Source: JANQTF01 sp036835375
GTDB lineage: Bacteria; Bacteroidota; Bacteroidia; J057
DNA length: 64,000 nucleotides
NCBI GenBank assembly: GCA_036835375.1
Contig: DAITMB010000006.1
Span: forward strand, 11,775 to 75,774
Direction: 5' to 3'
Positions 26,682-36,356 of this stretch are shown in pieces. Both the position numbers and the translations under genes were made by a program. Under the pieces are notes generated by a model. It did no database searches. It was not told the DNA's origin and was given only the letters and a program-made list of their open reading frames with translations. Each line of letters opens with the position of its first letter. The stretch's first letter is position 1.

Positions 26682-29624
26682 ATGCCAATACATCCGACCT
26701 TTCTCGACGAAGTCGCACAGCGAATTCACGACACCCATGGAGACCTTCTCCATGAATTGGTGATCGTGGTGCCCAACAAGCGAGCCGTGGTCTTCCTCAA
26801 ACGCTCCCTCGCGCAAGCCTACGGCAAAGTGATCTGGTCGCCAAAAATTGTCCCGGTTCAGCAATTTTTCCTACAGGCATCCGAGTGGGTTTTTCCCGAA
26901 TCGATCACCCTGGTGCTGGCGCTCTACGAAGTCTATCGAGACGTGGCACAGGAAAGGGATCCTTCCTGGAATGAGCCATTGGAGAGCTTTTTTAGTTGGG
27001 GTGAAATGTTGCTGGGTGATTTTGATGAGGTGGATAAATACCTAGTGCAGGCTGAAAAACTGTTCTCCAACATCCTGGATTTGCGAGAAATCGATCTTGC
27101 GTTTTCTCTCACCCCCGAAGACCATGAGGCATTGCGCCAACTGTGGCAATCGCTGCGGGGCCAGCGGGCCGATCGCAAGGAGATGGAATCACGGTTTTTG
27201 AACTTATGGCATCTCATGCACCCTGTGTACGAAGCCTTTCGGAAGCACTTGATGACCAAAGGGTTGGCTTATGAGGGAATGGCCTATCGCCAGTTAGCGG
27301 AATCTGTGGCCAGCGGCGAGCGCCAATTGCCAGCCAAGCGCTATCTTTTCGTGGGCTTCAATGCTTTGCTGAAGGCCGAAGAGCGGCTGTTGGAAGGGCT
27401 GTTGAGCCGAGACCAGGCCACGGTGTATTGGGACGTACACAGCTGGTACTACGGTGGCGAAAATCAACAACCCATTCTAGGGAAAGAACCGGGAAAATTT
27501 ATCCAATCATATCACCAGGCGTGGCAGGCAAAAGGCTGGGACACGCAGTTGATCGCATGCCCGAAGGTCAAATGCCAAAAGATTTATCTGGTCGGTGCGC
27601 CACAAAACATTGCGCAAGCCAAGTACCTTGGCATGTTGCTTTCTGGGGTCGAGGCCGCGAAAAGGGCCACGGAAGAGGCCAAGGAAAAAGCCACAAATAA
27701 GCAGCTAGATTGGGCGAAGCATGCGGTGGTCCTCGCGGAGGAAAAAATGCTATTTCCCACACTGGAAGTTTTGCCTGAGACAGTAAAAAATCCCAATGTC
27801 ACGATGGGATATCCCTTGCGGCAGACCCATATTTTTCACCTGATCGATATCATCATCCAGTTGTTGAGAAACAGGAAAATGGGTCCCGACAACACTTGGC
27901 TCCTCGCTTTTCAGGATGTTCAGCGGCTCCTGCTTCACCCCTACGTGCAGACCATTACCCCAGAAAGTGAGAAAACGCTCCGCGACATCGCCCAGAAAAA
28001 TCTGCTGTGGGTCCCAGCCACGCTCATTCAAGAGCAGAATCCATCTGAGATCCTGGCGGTGTTGATGAATTTACCGGCCTTCACGGCCCAGTTTCAAGAA
28101 TCTGTTCAAGCAGTCACCCAGTACCTTGATCGGGTGCTCGCTGCCTTCATCGTGATTCAGACCGAGCAACCCAGCCACGGCGAAAGTCAATCGCGTATGG
28201 AACTGGATTTTCTGCTGATCCTGCAAGAAAAAATCACGCAACTGAGTGAGGCGCTTCTCGCAGGAAAACAACAGGTCATGGGCACAGATGGGTTGGCGAG
28301 GCTGATTCGCCAAGCCCTGCAAGGCGTGCGGATTCCATTTGAAGGCGAACCGCTTCAAGGGCTACAAATCATGGGATTTCTGGAAACCAGAGGCCTGGAT
28401 TTCGACCAGATTTACATTCTTGGGGCGAATGAAGGTCTGCTACCCAATACTGCCAGCGGCAACAGTTTCATTCCCTATTTGCTGAGAAAAGGCTTTGGAA
28501 TGCCCACTTCTGAGGAGAAAGACGCCATCTACGCATACCATTTCTACCGATTTTTGCAGCGATCCAGAGAAGTGTACCTGATCTACGACCGCGTCACCAC
28601 GGAGGGAGGTGGCGGCAAAGAACCCAGCCGATTCATCCAACAAATTCGATTTTTCCTACGTGGAGAACCTGAAATCAATGTCATTGAATATCAAGCGAGC
28701 GCCTCTATTTCCTCTCTCCGAAATCGCGAGATTCTGATTCATGCCAGCGATGCTACGAGGGCTAAGATTCAAGCGCGATTTTCTGGCAAAAATGCTCTCT
28801 CACCTACTGCGATCAACACCTACCGGAACTGCTCCCTGCAATTTTACTTTCGCTACCTCGCAAATATTCGAGAACGGGACACCGTGGACATGAATCTTCC
28901 TGCCAATGTGTTCGGATCCTTGCTGCACAAGGTCATGGAATTGGTGTATGAATCCTTGCCCAAACAATCGCCGCTGAGCAAAGCGCTCATTTTGGCACAA
29001 CGCGCAAAACTTGAATCCTACCTCGAGGAGGCCGTCCGATCGATGAATCTGGCTCCAGAATATCTTTTGCAAGGAGAAAACATCCTGAAGCGGCAAGCGA
29101 TTTTGTCGCAGTGCGAAGTGATGCTCAACCAAGATGCGGCAGATGCGCCCTTTGAAGTGGTGGCCTTGGAGCAAGAGACCTCGCTGCCTGCCCCGCTGCT
29201 AGTGGATGGCATTCCATTCAATCTCAAAGGCACCCTAGATCGGATTGACCGCCAAGGGCAGCAGATTCGAATTCTGGACTACAAGACGGGAATGGTGAAG
29301 CTGAGAATCAAATGGGAGCTCGACGAGCTGTTTGAAAAAGGAGGAGATGACCTCTTGGTTCAAGGCATGATGTATGCGTGGCTCTATGCCAGCCATCATT
29401 TAGGAATGACCGCGAAGGTGGGTTTTTTTCCGATGAGAAAGCCTTCTCAAGGGGTGGCATATCTGTTAGGAGGCAAGCCTGTGTCAGGAGAGCTGATAGA
29501 ACAATTTGGCATCAAGCTTCAAGGCTTTCTGGAGCGCCTCGTGCGCGATGATTTCCGCCAAACAGAAGACCTCAAGATCTGTGAATATTGTCCCTATCGG
29601 GGTATTTGCCAGCGAGACCTCTGA
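26682..29624 (+). CDS. AddB-like PD-(D/E)XK nuclease with iron-sulfur cysteines
   Basis: The product is 980 residues, in the range of the AddB-like family of Bacteroidota. The N-terminal part resembles an inactivated helicase (VIVVPNKRAVVFLKRSL, YLFVGFNALLKAEERLL, ILGANEGLLPN). The C-terminal nuclease has GSLLHKVMELVYE, then GTLDRIDRQGQ and RILDYKTG (about 850-870), the typical Asp and Asp-Tyr-Lys motif. Four Cys suited to a 4Fe-4S cluster are split as in AddB: one before the nuclease core (RNCSLQFYFRYL, about 716) and three at the end (CEYCPYRGIC). It likely acts in double-strand break processing with an AddA-type helicase, which is not in this window. Confidence 0.82.
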   Translation: MPIHPTFLDEVAQRIHDTHGDLLHELVIVVPNKRAVVFLKRSLAQAYGKVIWSPKIVPVQQFFLQASEWVFPESITLVLALYEVYRDVAQERDPSWNEPLESFFSWGEMLLGDFDEVDKYLVQAEKLFSNILDLREIDLAFSLTPEDHEALRQLWQSLRGQRADRKEMESRFLNLWHLMHPVYEAFRKHLMTKGLAYEGMAYRQLAESVASGERQLPAKRYLFVGFNALLKAEERLLEGLLSRDQATVYWDVHSWYYGGENQQPILGKEPGKFIQSYHQAWQAKGWDTQLIACPKVKCQKIYLVGAPQNIAQAKYLGMLLSGVEAAKRATEEAKEKATNKQLDWAKHAVVLAEEKMLFPTLEVLPETVKNPNVTMGYPLRQTHIFHLIDIIIQLLRNRKMGPDNTWLLAFQDVQRLLLHPYVQTITPESEKTLRDIAQKNLLWVPATLIQEQNPSEILAVLMNLPAFTAQFQESVQAVTQYLDRVLAAFIVIQTEQPSHGESQSRMELDFLLILQEKITQLSEALLAGKQQVMGTDGLARLIRQALQGVRIPFEGEPLQGLQIMGFLETRGLDFDQIYILGANEGLLPNTASGNSFIPYLLRKGFGMPTSEEKDAIYAYHFYRFLQRSREVYLIYDRVTTEGGGGKEPSRFIQQIRFFLRGEPEINVIEYQASASISSLRNREILIHASDATRAKIQARFSGKNALSPTAINTYRNCSLQFYFRYLANIRERDTVDMNLPANVFGSLLHKVMELVYESLPKQSPLSKALILAQRAKLESYLEEAVRSMNLAPEYLLQGENILKRQAILSQCEVMLNQDAADAPFEVVALEQETSLPAPLLVDGIPFNLKGTLDRIDRQGQQIRILDYKTGMVKLRIKWELDELFEKGGDDLLVQGMMYAWLYASHHLGMTAKVGFFPMRKPSQGVAYLLGGKPVSGELIEQFGIKLQGFLERLVRDDFRQTEDLKICEYCPYRGICQRDL

Positions 29625-29676
29625 GGGAATCCAGACACGCGGCAAACATCCCAGATTGGGTCGCGACGAGCCTATG

Positions 29677-30546
29677 TTATCCTTGCACCGGCAAGCGAAC
29701 GGCCTTGAGGCTGATATCAAGGCTGGGGGCTGAATGTGTGAGATATCCCATAGAAATAAAATCGACACCTGCCAAAGCCACATCTCGCACTTGCTCAGGG
29801 CGAATGCCGCCGGAAGCCTCTGTCTGTGCGCGGCCCGCAATGAAGGCAACCGCTTCTTTCATGAGTTCGTGGCTCATGTTATCGAGCATGATCACATCGA
29901 CCCCGCCTACCTGTAGCGCTTCTTCGACTTCACGGAGATTTCGGGTCTCGACTTCGATGCGCAGCTGCAAGCCTTTGTCCCGAAGATATCTTTGGCAAGC
30001 TTTGACAGCGGAGGTGATCCCGCCAGCATAATCAATGTGATTGTCTTTGATCATGACCATGTCGTAGAGCCCAAACCGGTGGTTGGAAGCGCCGCCGATA
30101 TGCACAGCCCACTTTTCCATGTGGCGAATGAGCGGAGTGGTCTTGCGCGTGTCAAGCACCTGACATGGAAGATCCGCAATGGCAGCAGACACCTTGCGGG
30201 ATACTGTGGCAATGCCAGACATTCGCTGCATGAAGTTGAGAACGATTCGCTCTGCTTGCAGGATCGACCTCGGGTCGCCCAGCACCTCAAATGCTACCGC
30301 CCCATTCGAAACGGTATCGCCATCCTGAAGGAGTGGATTCATCTTCAATGCAGGATCTACGATCGCAAATATTCGGGCAGCGAGGGAAATACCAGCGATC
30401 ACTCCTTCGTCTTTGACGAGACAGCGGGCACTTGCCACTTGGCCTGGGGGAACGGTAGAAAGGGTGCTGTGATCGCCGTCTCCGAGGTCCTCTTGAAGGG
30501 CCGCTCGAATGATCCTATCCGTGTGCGGGTGATTCAGAAAATCCAT
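29677..30546 (-). CDS. nadC: Nicotinate-nucleotide pyrophosphorylase (carboxylating), NadC
   Basis: The product is 289 residues, the normal length. It converts quinolinate and PRPP to nicotinate mononucleotide, CO2 and pyrophosphate in de novo NAD synthesis. Family motifs are all visible: EDLGDGDHST near the start, LNFMQRMSGIAT, the substrate-binding DTRKTTP, HRFGLYDMVMIKDNHI, the IEVETRNLREVEEAL strand, DVIMLDNMS and EASGGI...GVDFISMGYLTHSA. It is convergent with the AddB-like gene (52-bp gap). The nadA and nadB partners are not in this window. Confidence 0.95.
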   Translation of the reverse strand: MDFLNHPHTDRIIRAALQEDLGDGDHSTLSTVPPGQVASARCLVKDEGVIAGISLAARIFAIVDPALKMNPLLQDGDTVSNGAVAFEVLGDPRSILQAERIVLNFMQRMSGIATVSRKVSAAIADLPCQVLDTRKTTPLIRHMEKWAVHIGGASNHRFGLYDMVMIKDNHIDYAGGITSAVKACQRYLRDKGLQLRIEVETRNLREVEEALQVGGVDVIMLDNMSHELMKEAVAFIAGRAQTEASGGIRPEQVRDVALAGVDFISMGYLTHSAPSLDISLKAVRLPVQG

Positions 30547-30596
30547 GCAGAAAGGTAGGAGGAAAGGGGATTAGAATGCAAATTCCTACGGAAAGT

Positions 30597-30638
30597 AAAA
30601 AAATCAACGGGGCTTCCCGGTAAAGAAGCCCCGTTGAT
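30597..30638 (-). terminator. Rho-independent terminator of the DUF4783 gene
   Basis: A perfect 14-bp stem (30603-30616 with 30625-30638). Read on the minus strand it is followed by a T run (plus-strand A run 30597-30603), so it terminates leftward transcription ahead of nadC. Confidence 0.85.
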
Positions 30639-30660
30639 CGAGATGGTACAGCGACACATG

Positions 30661-31059
30661 TCAGCTTCTCTCAATTCTGATCTCATCAATGGTCCCGCCA
30701 GATAGCCTGACAAAAATATTGACTTCAAAAGTAGAGCCTGAACGGGACGAGTAGGTACCAGATCCGAAAATGGTATTTCCAGTTTGTCCGTTGCTGCGGA
30801 TATGAAATCCGTTGGCAGCATGGTCAGCAGTGAACTGCCGGAGCACGTACACCGCTTGGTTGCGGTCATACATTCGGGTGACTCCGCCCATGGTAATTCC
30901 TACTTCTGGGCTGAGAAAAGGCGGGAGGTTATCAAAAGAGCCATTAAGGAGGCTGTGTTGCATAGCTTCCATCGCCTTATGAGTAGTCTGGCCGACCGCG
31001 AAGTCGGGAAAAAAGAAGCAAGCGAGGAAAAGCAAAGTCGCACTATATACCAGTCGCAT
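30661..31059 (-). CDS. DUF4783-type secreted protein
   Basis: The product is 132 residues from the Met at 31059, which begins a signal peptide (RLVYSATLLFLACFFFPDFAVGQ); an ATG nine codons upstream is in frame but gives a less regular signal. The mature part has the small NTF2-like pattern of DUF4783: SLLNGSFDNLPPFL, YDRNQAVYVLRQF, NGFHIRSNGQTGNT and a closing IDEIRIER strand. The family is widespread and uncharacterised in Bacteroidota. The gene has its own terminator and is divergent from gpmI. Confidence 0.7.
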   Translation of the reverse strand: MRLVYSATLLFLACFFFPDFAVGQTTHKAMEAMQHSLLNGSFDNLPPFLSPEVGITMGGVTRMYDRNQAVYVLRQFTADHAANGFHIRSNGQTGNTIFGSGTYSSRSGSTFEVNIFVRLSGGTIDEIRIERS

Positions 31060-31242
31060 ATCTCTCGGGACCTTGTAAACAATCATTACGTTCGGTATGG
31101 GGTTTCTACCAGAACCGTGCCAATGGCAAAGGGGAAAGAAAGGATACTAGTTAAATAGCCAATCACCCATCAACTTTCCGAAATGTCCAATTTTCGTACC
31201 ATCTGATTTCGCGCTTTTCCTTCTCCCTTTCCAAAAAGCGTT

Positions 31243-31250
31243 TACCTTTG
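31243..31250 (+). promoter_or_regulatory. -7 promoter element TACCTTTG of gpmI
   Basis: A perfect TAnnTTTG match that ends 5 nt before the gpmI ATG. Initiation at the usual distance would fall at or next to the start codon, so the message may be leaderless. Confidence 0.6.
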
Positions 31251-31255
31251 CCGCC

Positions 31256-32809
31256 ATGGAAACTACCAACGTGATTCTGGTGATCATGGACGGCTGGGGA
31301 ATGACCAGCGACCCGAGTGTGAGCGCCATTGCTGCTGCAAAAACTCCCTTTTACGACGAGAGTATGACCACTCGTCCCAACACCACGCTACAAGCCTCTG
31401 AGTTGGCCGTCGGTCTTCCCGAAGGTCAAATGGGCAACAGCGAGGTAGGGCATATGAACATTGGTGCGGGGCGTATTGTCTATCAGGATTTGGTGAAAAT
31501 CAACTTGTCCATTGATTCAGGGGATTTTGTTCATCAGCCTGCTTTCCAAAAAATTCTCGCATATTGTCTAGAAAATTTCAAACCTCTCCATCTCCTGGGA
31601 CTCCTGAGTGATGGCGGCGTCCATAGTTCTTTGGATCATTTGCACGGAATTCTTGGATTCCTCGCTGATGCAAAACTTCCCCGCGTGTATTTGCACGCCT
31701 TCACCGACGGTCGGGACACCTCTCCTCAAGGCGGCATACAGTACATGCGCGACACCATCGCTCGTATGGAAGAAGTGGGCACAGGCCAAGTGGCGAGTGT
31801 CATTGGTCGCTACTTTTCGATGGACCGAGACAAGAGATGGCCCAGAATCAAAAAAGCGTACGATCTGTTGGTCCACGGAATTGGGACCCCAGAAAAAGAT
31901 CCCCTCGCTGCGCTTCAAAAGGCATATTCGGCGGGCATTACGGATGAATTCATAGAGCCGATCGTCGTGACGAACGAGGATGGAAGCCCCGTCGCGACGA
32001 TCCAATCGGGCGATGCTGTGCTTTTCCTAAACTTCAGGACCGATCGAGGCCGCCAGTTGACCGAGGTGCTCACTCAGGAAGCACATCCCGAAGAAGACAT
32101 GTATCCTCTTGATCTGGCTTACTGCACCATGGCTCGCTACGACGAAAAATTCAAGGGAATCGACGTCATTTTTGAAAAAGACAACATTTCCAATGGGCTG
32201 GGAGAATACCTCTCCAACCAGCACAAGACGCAGATCAGAATTGCTGAGACGGAAAAATACCCGCATGTGAGCTTCTTCTTCAATGGAGGACGGGAAGAAC
32301 CGATGCCGGGTGAAACCCATATTCTTTGTCCTTCGCCCAAGGTCCCGACCTATGATTTGGAGCCAGAAATGAGCGCAGCGGCCATTCGGGACAAGATCAT
32401 CCCAGAGCTGGTGGCTCGGCGCCCCAATTTTGTTTGTCTCAACTTTGCCAATCCTGACATGGTAGGCCACACTGGCGTGTTTGATGCTGTTGTCAAGGCA
32501 GTAGAAACAGTAGATGCCTGCACCAAAGCGGTGGTGGAGACGGCCTTGGCTCATGACTACATTGCCTTGGTGACAGCAGATCACGGCAATGCGGACATCA
32601 TGAAAACGCCGGACGGAAGTCCTCACACGGCGCACACCACTGCCCTGGTCCCTCTGATCTTATTCGACCCACATAATCGATTCACCCTATCGACCAAAAC
32701 AGGGAAGCTCGGTGATCTCGCCCCAACGATTCTCCGCCTGATGGGTCTAGACCAGCCCGAGGAAATGACGGGAGAAGTCCTTGTGGTCCCAATTTCTCCC
32801 AGCGCGTAA
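31256..32809 (+). CDS. gpmI: 2,3-bisphosphoglycerate-independent phosphoglycerate mutase
   Basis: The product is 517 residues, normal for GpmI. It interconverts 3- and 2-phosphoglycerate in glycolysis and gluconeogenesis using a phosphoserine intermediate and Mn2+. Motifs seen: VIMDGWG with metal ligand Asp12, GNSEVGHMNIGAGR with catalytic Ser62, HAFTDGRDTSPQGG, RYFSMDRDKRW, LNFRTDRGRQLT, NFANPDMVGHTG and VTADHGNAD. Eight bases separate it from the next gene, a lipoprotein, and crcB then overlaps that gene, so the three form one operon. Confidence 0.95.
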   Translation: METTNVILVIMDGWGMTSDPSVSAIAAAKTPFYDESMTTRPNTTLQASELAVGLPEGQMGNSEVGHMNIGAGRIVYQDLVKINLSIDSGDFVHQPAFQKILAYCLENFKPLHLLGLLSDGGVHSSLDHLHGILGFLADAKLPRVYLHAFTDGRDTSPQGGIQYMRDTIARMEEVGTGQVASVIGRYFSMDRDKRWPRIKKAYDLLVHGIGTPEKDPLAALQKAYSAGITDEFIEPIVVTNEDGSPVATIQSGDAVLFLNFRTDRGRQLTEVLTQEAHPEEDMYPLDLAYCTMARYDEKFKGIDVIFEKDNISNGLGEYLSNQHKTQIRIAETEKYPHVSFFFNGGREEPMPGETHILCPSPKVPTYDLEPEMSAAAIRDKIIPELVARRPNFVCLNFANPDMVGHTGVFDAVVKAVETVDACTKAVVETALAHDYIALVTADHGNADIMKTPDGSPHTAHTTALVPLILFDPHNRFTLSTKTGKLGDLAPTILRLMGLDQPEEMTGEVLVVPISPSA

Positions 32810-32817
32810 GCACCCCT

Positions 32818-33417
32818 ATGAAGACCACTTTTCCTATCACACCCCGGCTTATTTTTTCTGCTACTGCGGCGTTGGCCCTCTTTCTCTGCTCCTGCGGAAA
32901 TAAGGAGACGGCGTTCCGGCATCCGGTCTTGCGGCAGCTGGCCCGACAACTCCAGACGAGTTGCGAAGCTCCGGAAGCTCGCTACCAAAAAGTGGTAAGG
33001 GACCTTTTTCAACCAGAACTCTCAGCAGAAGACAGCCTTTTTGTCTTGGGGGATAGTTGCCACTTGCTAGTGGACCTTCAGTACGCCTATGCGCAATATT
33101 TCGACGAACCTGCACTGAGAGGGTACTTCGAGACTACGCAGCGCGGCGACACCCTGGTAGCGGCACCGCTGGCGGAAAAACGGAAAAAAGTAGATATTCA
33201 AGAGGAAAAAATCATTTTTTCACGGATAGACTCCAGTATTCAGTACCTGGAAGTGCGCATTCACAAGGACCAGTTTCTCTATGAACTCCATGCGCATTTG
33301 GCTCTCACCTTTGACTCCCTTGGCAGATACATCCGTCATGAGCAAGAAGTAAAAGTGGAAGTATCCGGAGGAGAAACCTACCATGCGGAGACCCGCGGAG
33401 AAGCGAGCTATCGATGA
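32818..33417 (+). CDS. Lipoprotein of unknown function between gpmI and crcB
   Basis: The product is 199 residues with a clear lipoprotein signal (ATAALALFLCSCGNK, Cys about 26). The mature part is alpha/beta, with paired Cys (TSCEAPEARYQ, GDSCHLLVDL) that could form a disulfide, and a charged C-terminal half without recognised motifs. It starts 9 bp after gpmI and overlaps crcB by 4 bp (ATGA), which implies translational coupling to the fluoride channel. I do not recognise the family. Confidence 0.6.
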   Translation: MKTTFPITPRLIFSATAALALFLCSCGNKETAFRHPVLRQLARQLQTSCEAPEARYQKVVRDLFQPELSAEDSLFVLGDSCHLLVDLQYAYAQYFDEPALRGYFETTQRGDTLVAAPLAEKRKKVDIQEEKIIFSRIDSSIQYLEVRIHKDQFLYELHAHLALTFDSLGRYIRHEQEVKVEVSGGETYHAETRGEASYR

Positions 33418-33773
33418 CTTGGCTGGCTGTGTTCATCGGCGGCGGCCTCGGCAGCCTTAGCCGCTTTGCGATCGGTCGTTGGCTAGGAAATCACGGCACG
33501 GGGTTTCCCTTGGGCACCTTCCTAGCGAATTTGGTGGCATGCCTCCTCTTGGCATTGGCCTTGGTCTATTTTCAGCACAAGGGCGAAGCCTGGAATTCTG
33601 CCAAGTTGTTGGTCATGGTGGGCTTTTGCGGAGGATTTTCGACCTTTTCGACTTTTAGTCTAGAAACCATTCGATTGATTCAAGCCGGTTCCTGGCTCTT
33701 GGCCATTGCATACGTCGTCGCCTCTATTGGGATCTGCCTGCTGACCCTCCTCCTCCTCATTCCCAAAGGCTGA
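33414..33773 (+). CDS. crcB: Fluoride channel CrcB/Fluc
   Basis: The product is 119 residues with four membrane segments, the usual size. Family signatures are present: GGGLGSLSRFAIGRWL, GTFLANLVAC with the pore Asn, and VGFCGGFSTFSTFSLE with the two Phe that line the fluoride path. Fluc works as an antiparallel dimer that exports fluoride. No fluoride riboswitch is visible upstream, since the gene is embedded in the gpmI operon. Fluoride inhibits enolase, the step after GpmI, which makes the linkage suggestive. Confidence 0.9.
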   Translation: MTWLAVFIGGGLGSLSRFAIGRWLGNHGTGFPLGTFLANLVACLLLALALVYFQHKGEAWNSAKLLVMVGFCGGFSTFSTFSLETIRLIQAGSWLLAIAYVVASIGICLLTLLLLIPKG

Positions 33774-33905
33774 CCATCTGTTCCGCTTGATCGAAAGTTT
33801 GCCCGGAGATTCGCAGAAAAATCCCATTCGCTGGCAGATCCTTCCTTTCCCGCTTGATACTAGTTTGATATATTAGCCAGCTGTTAACCCAAGAAAAAAA
33901 TCCTT

Positions 33906-36266
33906 ATGACATTTTCGCTACGTTTTCCGGTGCTGATGGCGTTGCTGATGGCGTTCGTGTCGCATGGCTTCGCTCAAGCTCCCGTGGTGCCCAACACCAA
34001 TCAAAATCCATTTCGCCAGCTTCACCAAGAATTGCCCACTCCCAATACATACCGAAATGCAGCAGGAGCACCGGGTCATGAATATTGGCAAAATCGAGCC
34101 GACTATGTAATGGACATCACCCTTGATGACAACACACAGCGACTGATGGGAGAAGAGACCATTACCTACCACAACAATTCTCCCGATCCCCTCCCCTTCC
34201 TGTGGCTGCAACTCGATCAAAATATGCGAGCGCTGGGTTCGGATCGGTCACTGATCACTACGGGGTCTTTCGATGATATGACCTGGTATGGCATCAAAGC
34301 CCTCCACAATGAATTCGACGGCGGTTTCAAGATCGAATGGGTGAAGTCTTCCGGCGGTGCTCCCCTCCCCTACACCATCAACCGGACGATGATGCGGGTG
34401 GACCTAGCACAACCTCTTTTACCCGGAAAATCGACTTCTTTTCAAGTCAAGTGGTCCTACAACATCAATGATCGCCTGAAGTATGGGGGGCGCTCGGGCA
34501 TGGAGTATTTTCCAGCAGACGATAATTATTTGTACACCATCGCGCAGTTTTTTCCGCGCATGTGCGTGTACAACGATGTGTATGGCTGGCAGCACAAGCA
34601 GTTTTTGGGCCGTGGGGAGTTCACGCTGCCATTTGGAGATTATAAGGTGCGCCTTACTGTGCCTTCTGATCATGTAGTGGGTGCTACAGGCCTGCTCCAA
34701 AATTCCAAAGATGTTCTCAGTGCCGCTCAGCGAGAGCGCATCTCTGCGGCTATGCTCAATACCACGGATCCCGTGATGATCGTGACGCCAGAGGAAGCAT
34801 TGGCTCAAGAGAAAACACGTGCCAAGACGACCAAAACCTGGGTGTTCCACGCCGAGAATGTTCGCGATTTTGCCTTTTGTTCTTCGCGAAAGTTCATCTG
34901 GGACGCGATGGCCGTCAAGTTTGGAACCCGCACTGTGCTCGCCATGTCGTATTTCCCCAAGGAAGGTAATCCTCTCTGGGAACAATATTCGACCCGTGTA
35001 GTGGCGCACACCTTAAAGGTGTATTCGAAGCACACCTTTGACTATCCTTATCCAGTGGCGATCTCCGTGCACACCGATCAAATCGGTATGGAATACCCCA
35101 TGATTTGCTTCAACGGCGGACGCCCCGAAGAGGATGGCACCTATACCGAGCGTACCAAGCATGGCATGATCTCCGTCATCATCCACGAAGTGGGCCACAA
35201 CTATTTTCCAATGATTGTCAACTCCGACGAGCGGCAATGGTCGTGGATGGATGAGGGCCTCAACAGCTTTTTGCAATATCTGGCAGAGCAGCAATGGGAT
35301 CGCAATTACCCTTCACGTCGCGGACCCGCTCCCAACATTGTGGACTACATGAAGGGAGATAAGACACAGATCAGCCCCATCATGACGAATTCAGAGTCTA
35401 TCTTCCAATTTGGCAACAACGCCTACGGCAAACCTGCTACAGCACTGAACATCTTGCGGGAGACCATCCTGGGCAGAGAGTTATTCGACTTTGCATTCAA
35501 GCAGTATTCACAAAGGTGGATGTTCAAGCAGCCCAGTCCGGCGGACCTTTTCCGCACGATGGAGGATGCCTCAGGCACAGACCTGGACTGGTTTTGGAGA
35601 GGCTGGTTTTATACCACCGATCACGTAGATCTTGCGCTGACCAATGTGAGATGGTTCCAGCTTTCTTCCTTTGATCCCACGATCGAAAAACCCCTTTCCT
35701 TGCAGCGGAGAGAGGAAAACCCTCGCTACATCAGCGACATCCGCAACCGATCCGACATTCCAGAGACTGTGGTGGAAGCAGATCCGGACATGCGCGACTA
35801 CTACAATGACTACAATCCTTTCCAAGTGTCGATTCTTGACAAAATGGAATATCAAGCTTATCTGGAGCGACTCAGCGAAGAAGAGAAAGCCATCCTCGGC
35901 CAGCGCAAGCATTACTACGAGCTGAGCTTTGCTAACAAAGGGGGCTTGGTCATGCCTATCATTTTGGAATTCACTTACGAAGACGGCACCAAAGACATCA
36001 TACGCCTTCCAGCCGAGATCTGGAAGATGGGCCAGACGGAAATATCGAAAATCTTTATGACCGAAAAGGCCCTCCAGCAGGTAATATTGGATCCCTTCCT
36101 TGAAACAGCAGACGTGGATACAGGTAATAACTATTGGCCGCCAAAGGTGCAGCCGACCCGCTTTGAGCTATACAAGCAGGGATCGCGCACGACTCCCAAC
36201 CCGATGCAGCGACAGAAGATCATCGACCGAATGGAAGAAAGCGGGTCCGATCGCCAGGAAGATTGA
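33906..36266 (+). CDS. M1-family metallopeptidase, secreted
   Basis: The product is 786 residues with a signal peptide (PVLMALLMAFVSHGFAQ). An N-terminal beta saddle (about 65-260) precedes the thermolysin-like domain with zinc motif HEVGH (His427, Glu428, His431) and the third ligand Glu450 in WMDEGLNSF. The region GMEYPMICFNGGR fits the exopeptidase substrate loop, although a canonical GAMEN is not present. A C-terminal domain of about 150 residues follows. It probably trims peptides in the periplasm or outside the cell. It stands alone between a 130-bp leader region and a strong terminator. Confidence 0.88.
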   Translation: MTFSLRFPVLMALLMAFVSHGFAQAPVVPNTNQNPFRQLHQELPTPNTYRNAAGAPGHEYWQNRADYVMDITLDDNTQRLMGEETITYHNNSPDPLPFLWLQLDQNMRALGSDRSLITTGSFDDMTWYGIKALHNEFDGGFKIEWVKSSGGAPLPYTINRTMMRVDLAQPLLPGKSTSFQVKWSYNINDRLKYGGRSGMEYFPADDNYLYTIAQFFPRMCVYNDVYGWQHKQFLGRGEFTLPFGDYKVRLTVPSDHVVGATGLLQNSKDVLSAAQRERISAAMLNTTDPVMIVTPEEALAQEKTRAKTTKTWVFHAENVRDFAFCSSRKFIWDAMAVKFGTRTVLAMSYFPKEGNPLWEQYSTRVVAHTLKVYSKHTFDYPYPVAISVHTDQIGMEYPMICFNGGRPEEDGTYTERTKHGMISVIIHEVGHNYFPMIVNSDERQWSWMDEGLNSFLQYLAEQQWDRNYPSRRGPAPNIVDYMKGDKTQISPIMTNSESIFQFGNNAYGKPATALNILRETILGRELFDFAFKQYSQRWMFKQPSPADLFRTMEDASGTDLDWFWRGWFYTTDHVDLALTNVRWFQLSSFDPTIEKPLSLQRREENPRYISDIRNRSDIPETVVEADPDMRDYYNDYNPFQVSILDKMEYQAYLERLSEEEKAILGQRKHYYELSFANKGGLVMPIILEFTYEDGTKDIIRLPAEIWKMGQTEISKIFMTEKALQQVILDPFLETADVDTGNNYWPPKVQPTRFELYKQGSRTTPNPMQRQKIIDRMEESGSDRQED

Positions 36267-36292
36267 CCTTGAGTCGGTGCCCACTTCGAATC

Positions 36293-36341
36293 AAAACCAA
36301 AAGGCTGAAGACATGTCCTGTCCTCAGCCTTTTGGTTTTTC
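36293..36341. terminator. Bidirectional terminator between convergent genes
   Basis: A 16-bp stem (36293-36308 with 36324-36339) with A residues on the left and T residues on the right. It can terminate both the M1 peptidase and the facing holin-like gene. Confidence 0.9.
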
Positions 36342-36356
36342 TGAATGAATTGATTA

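Noticed and set aside
33774..33905. Searched for a fluoride riboswitch near crcB
   Set aside because: No pseudoknot-like fluoride aptamer was recognisable here or upstream of gpmI by eye.
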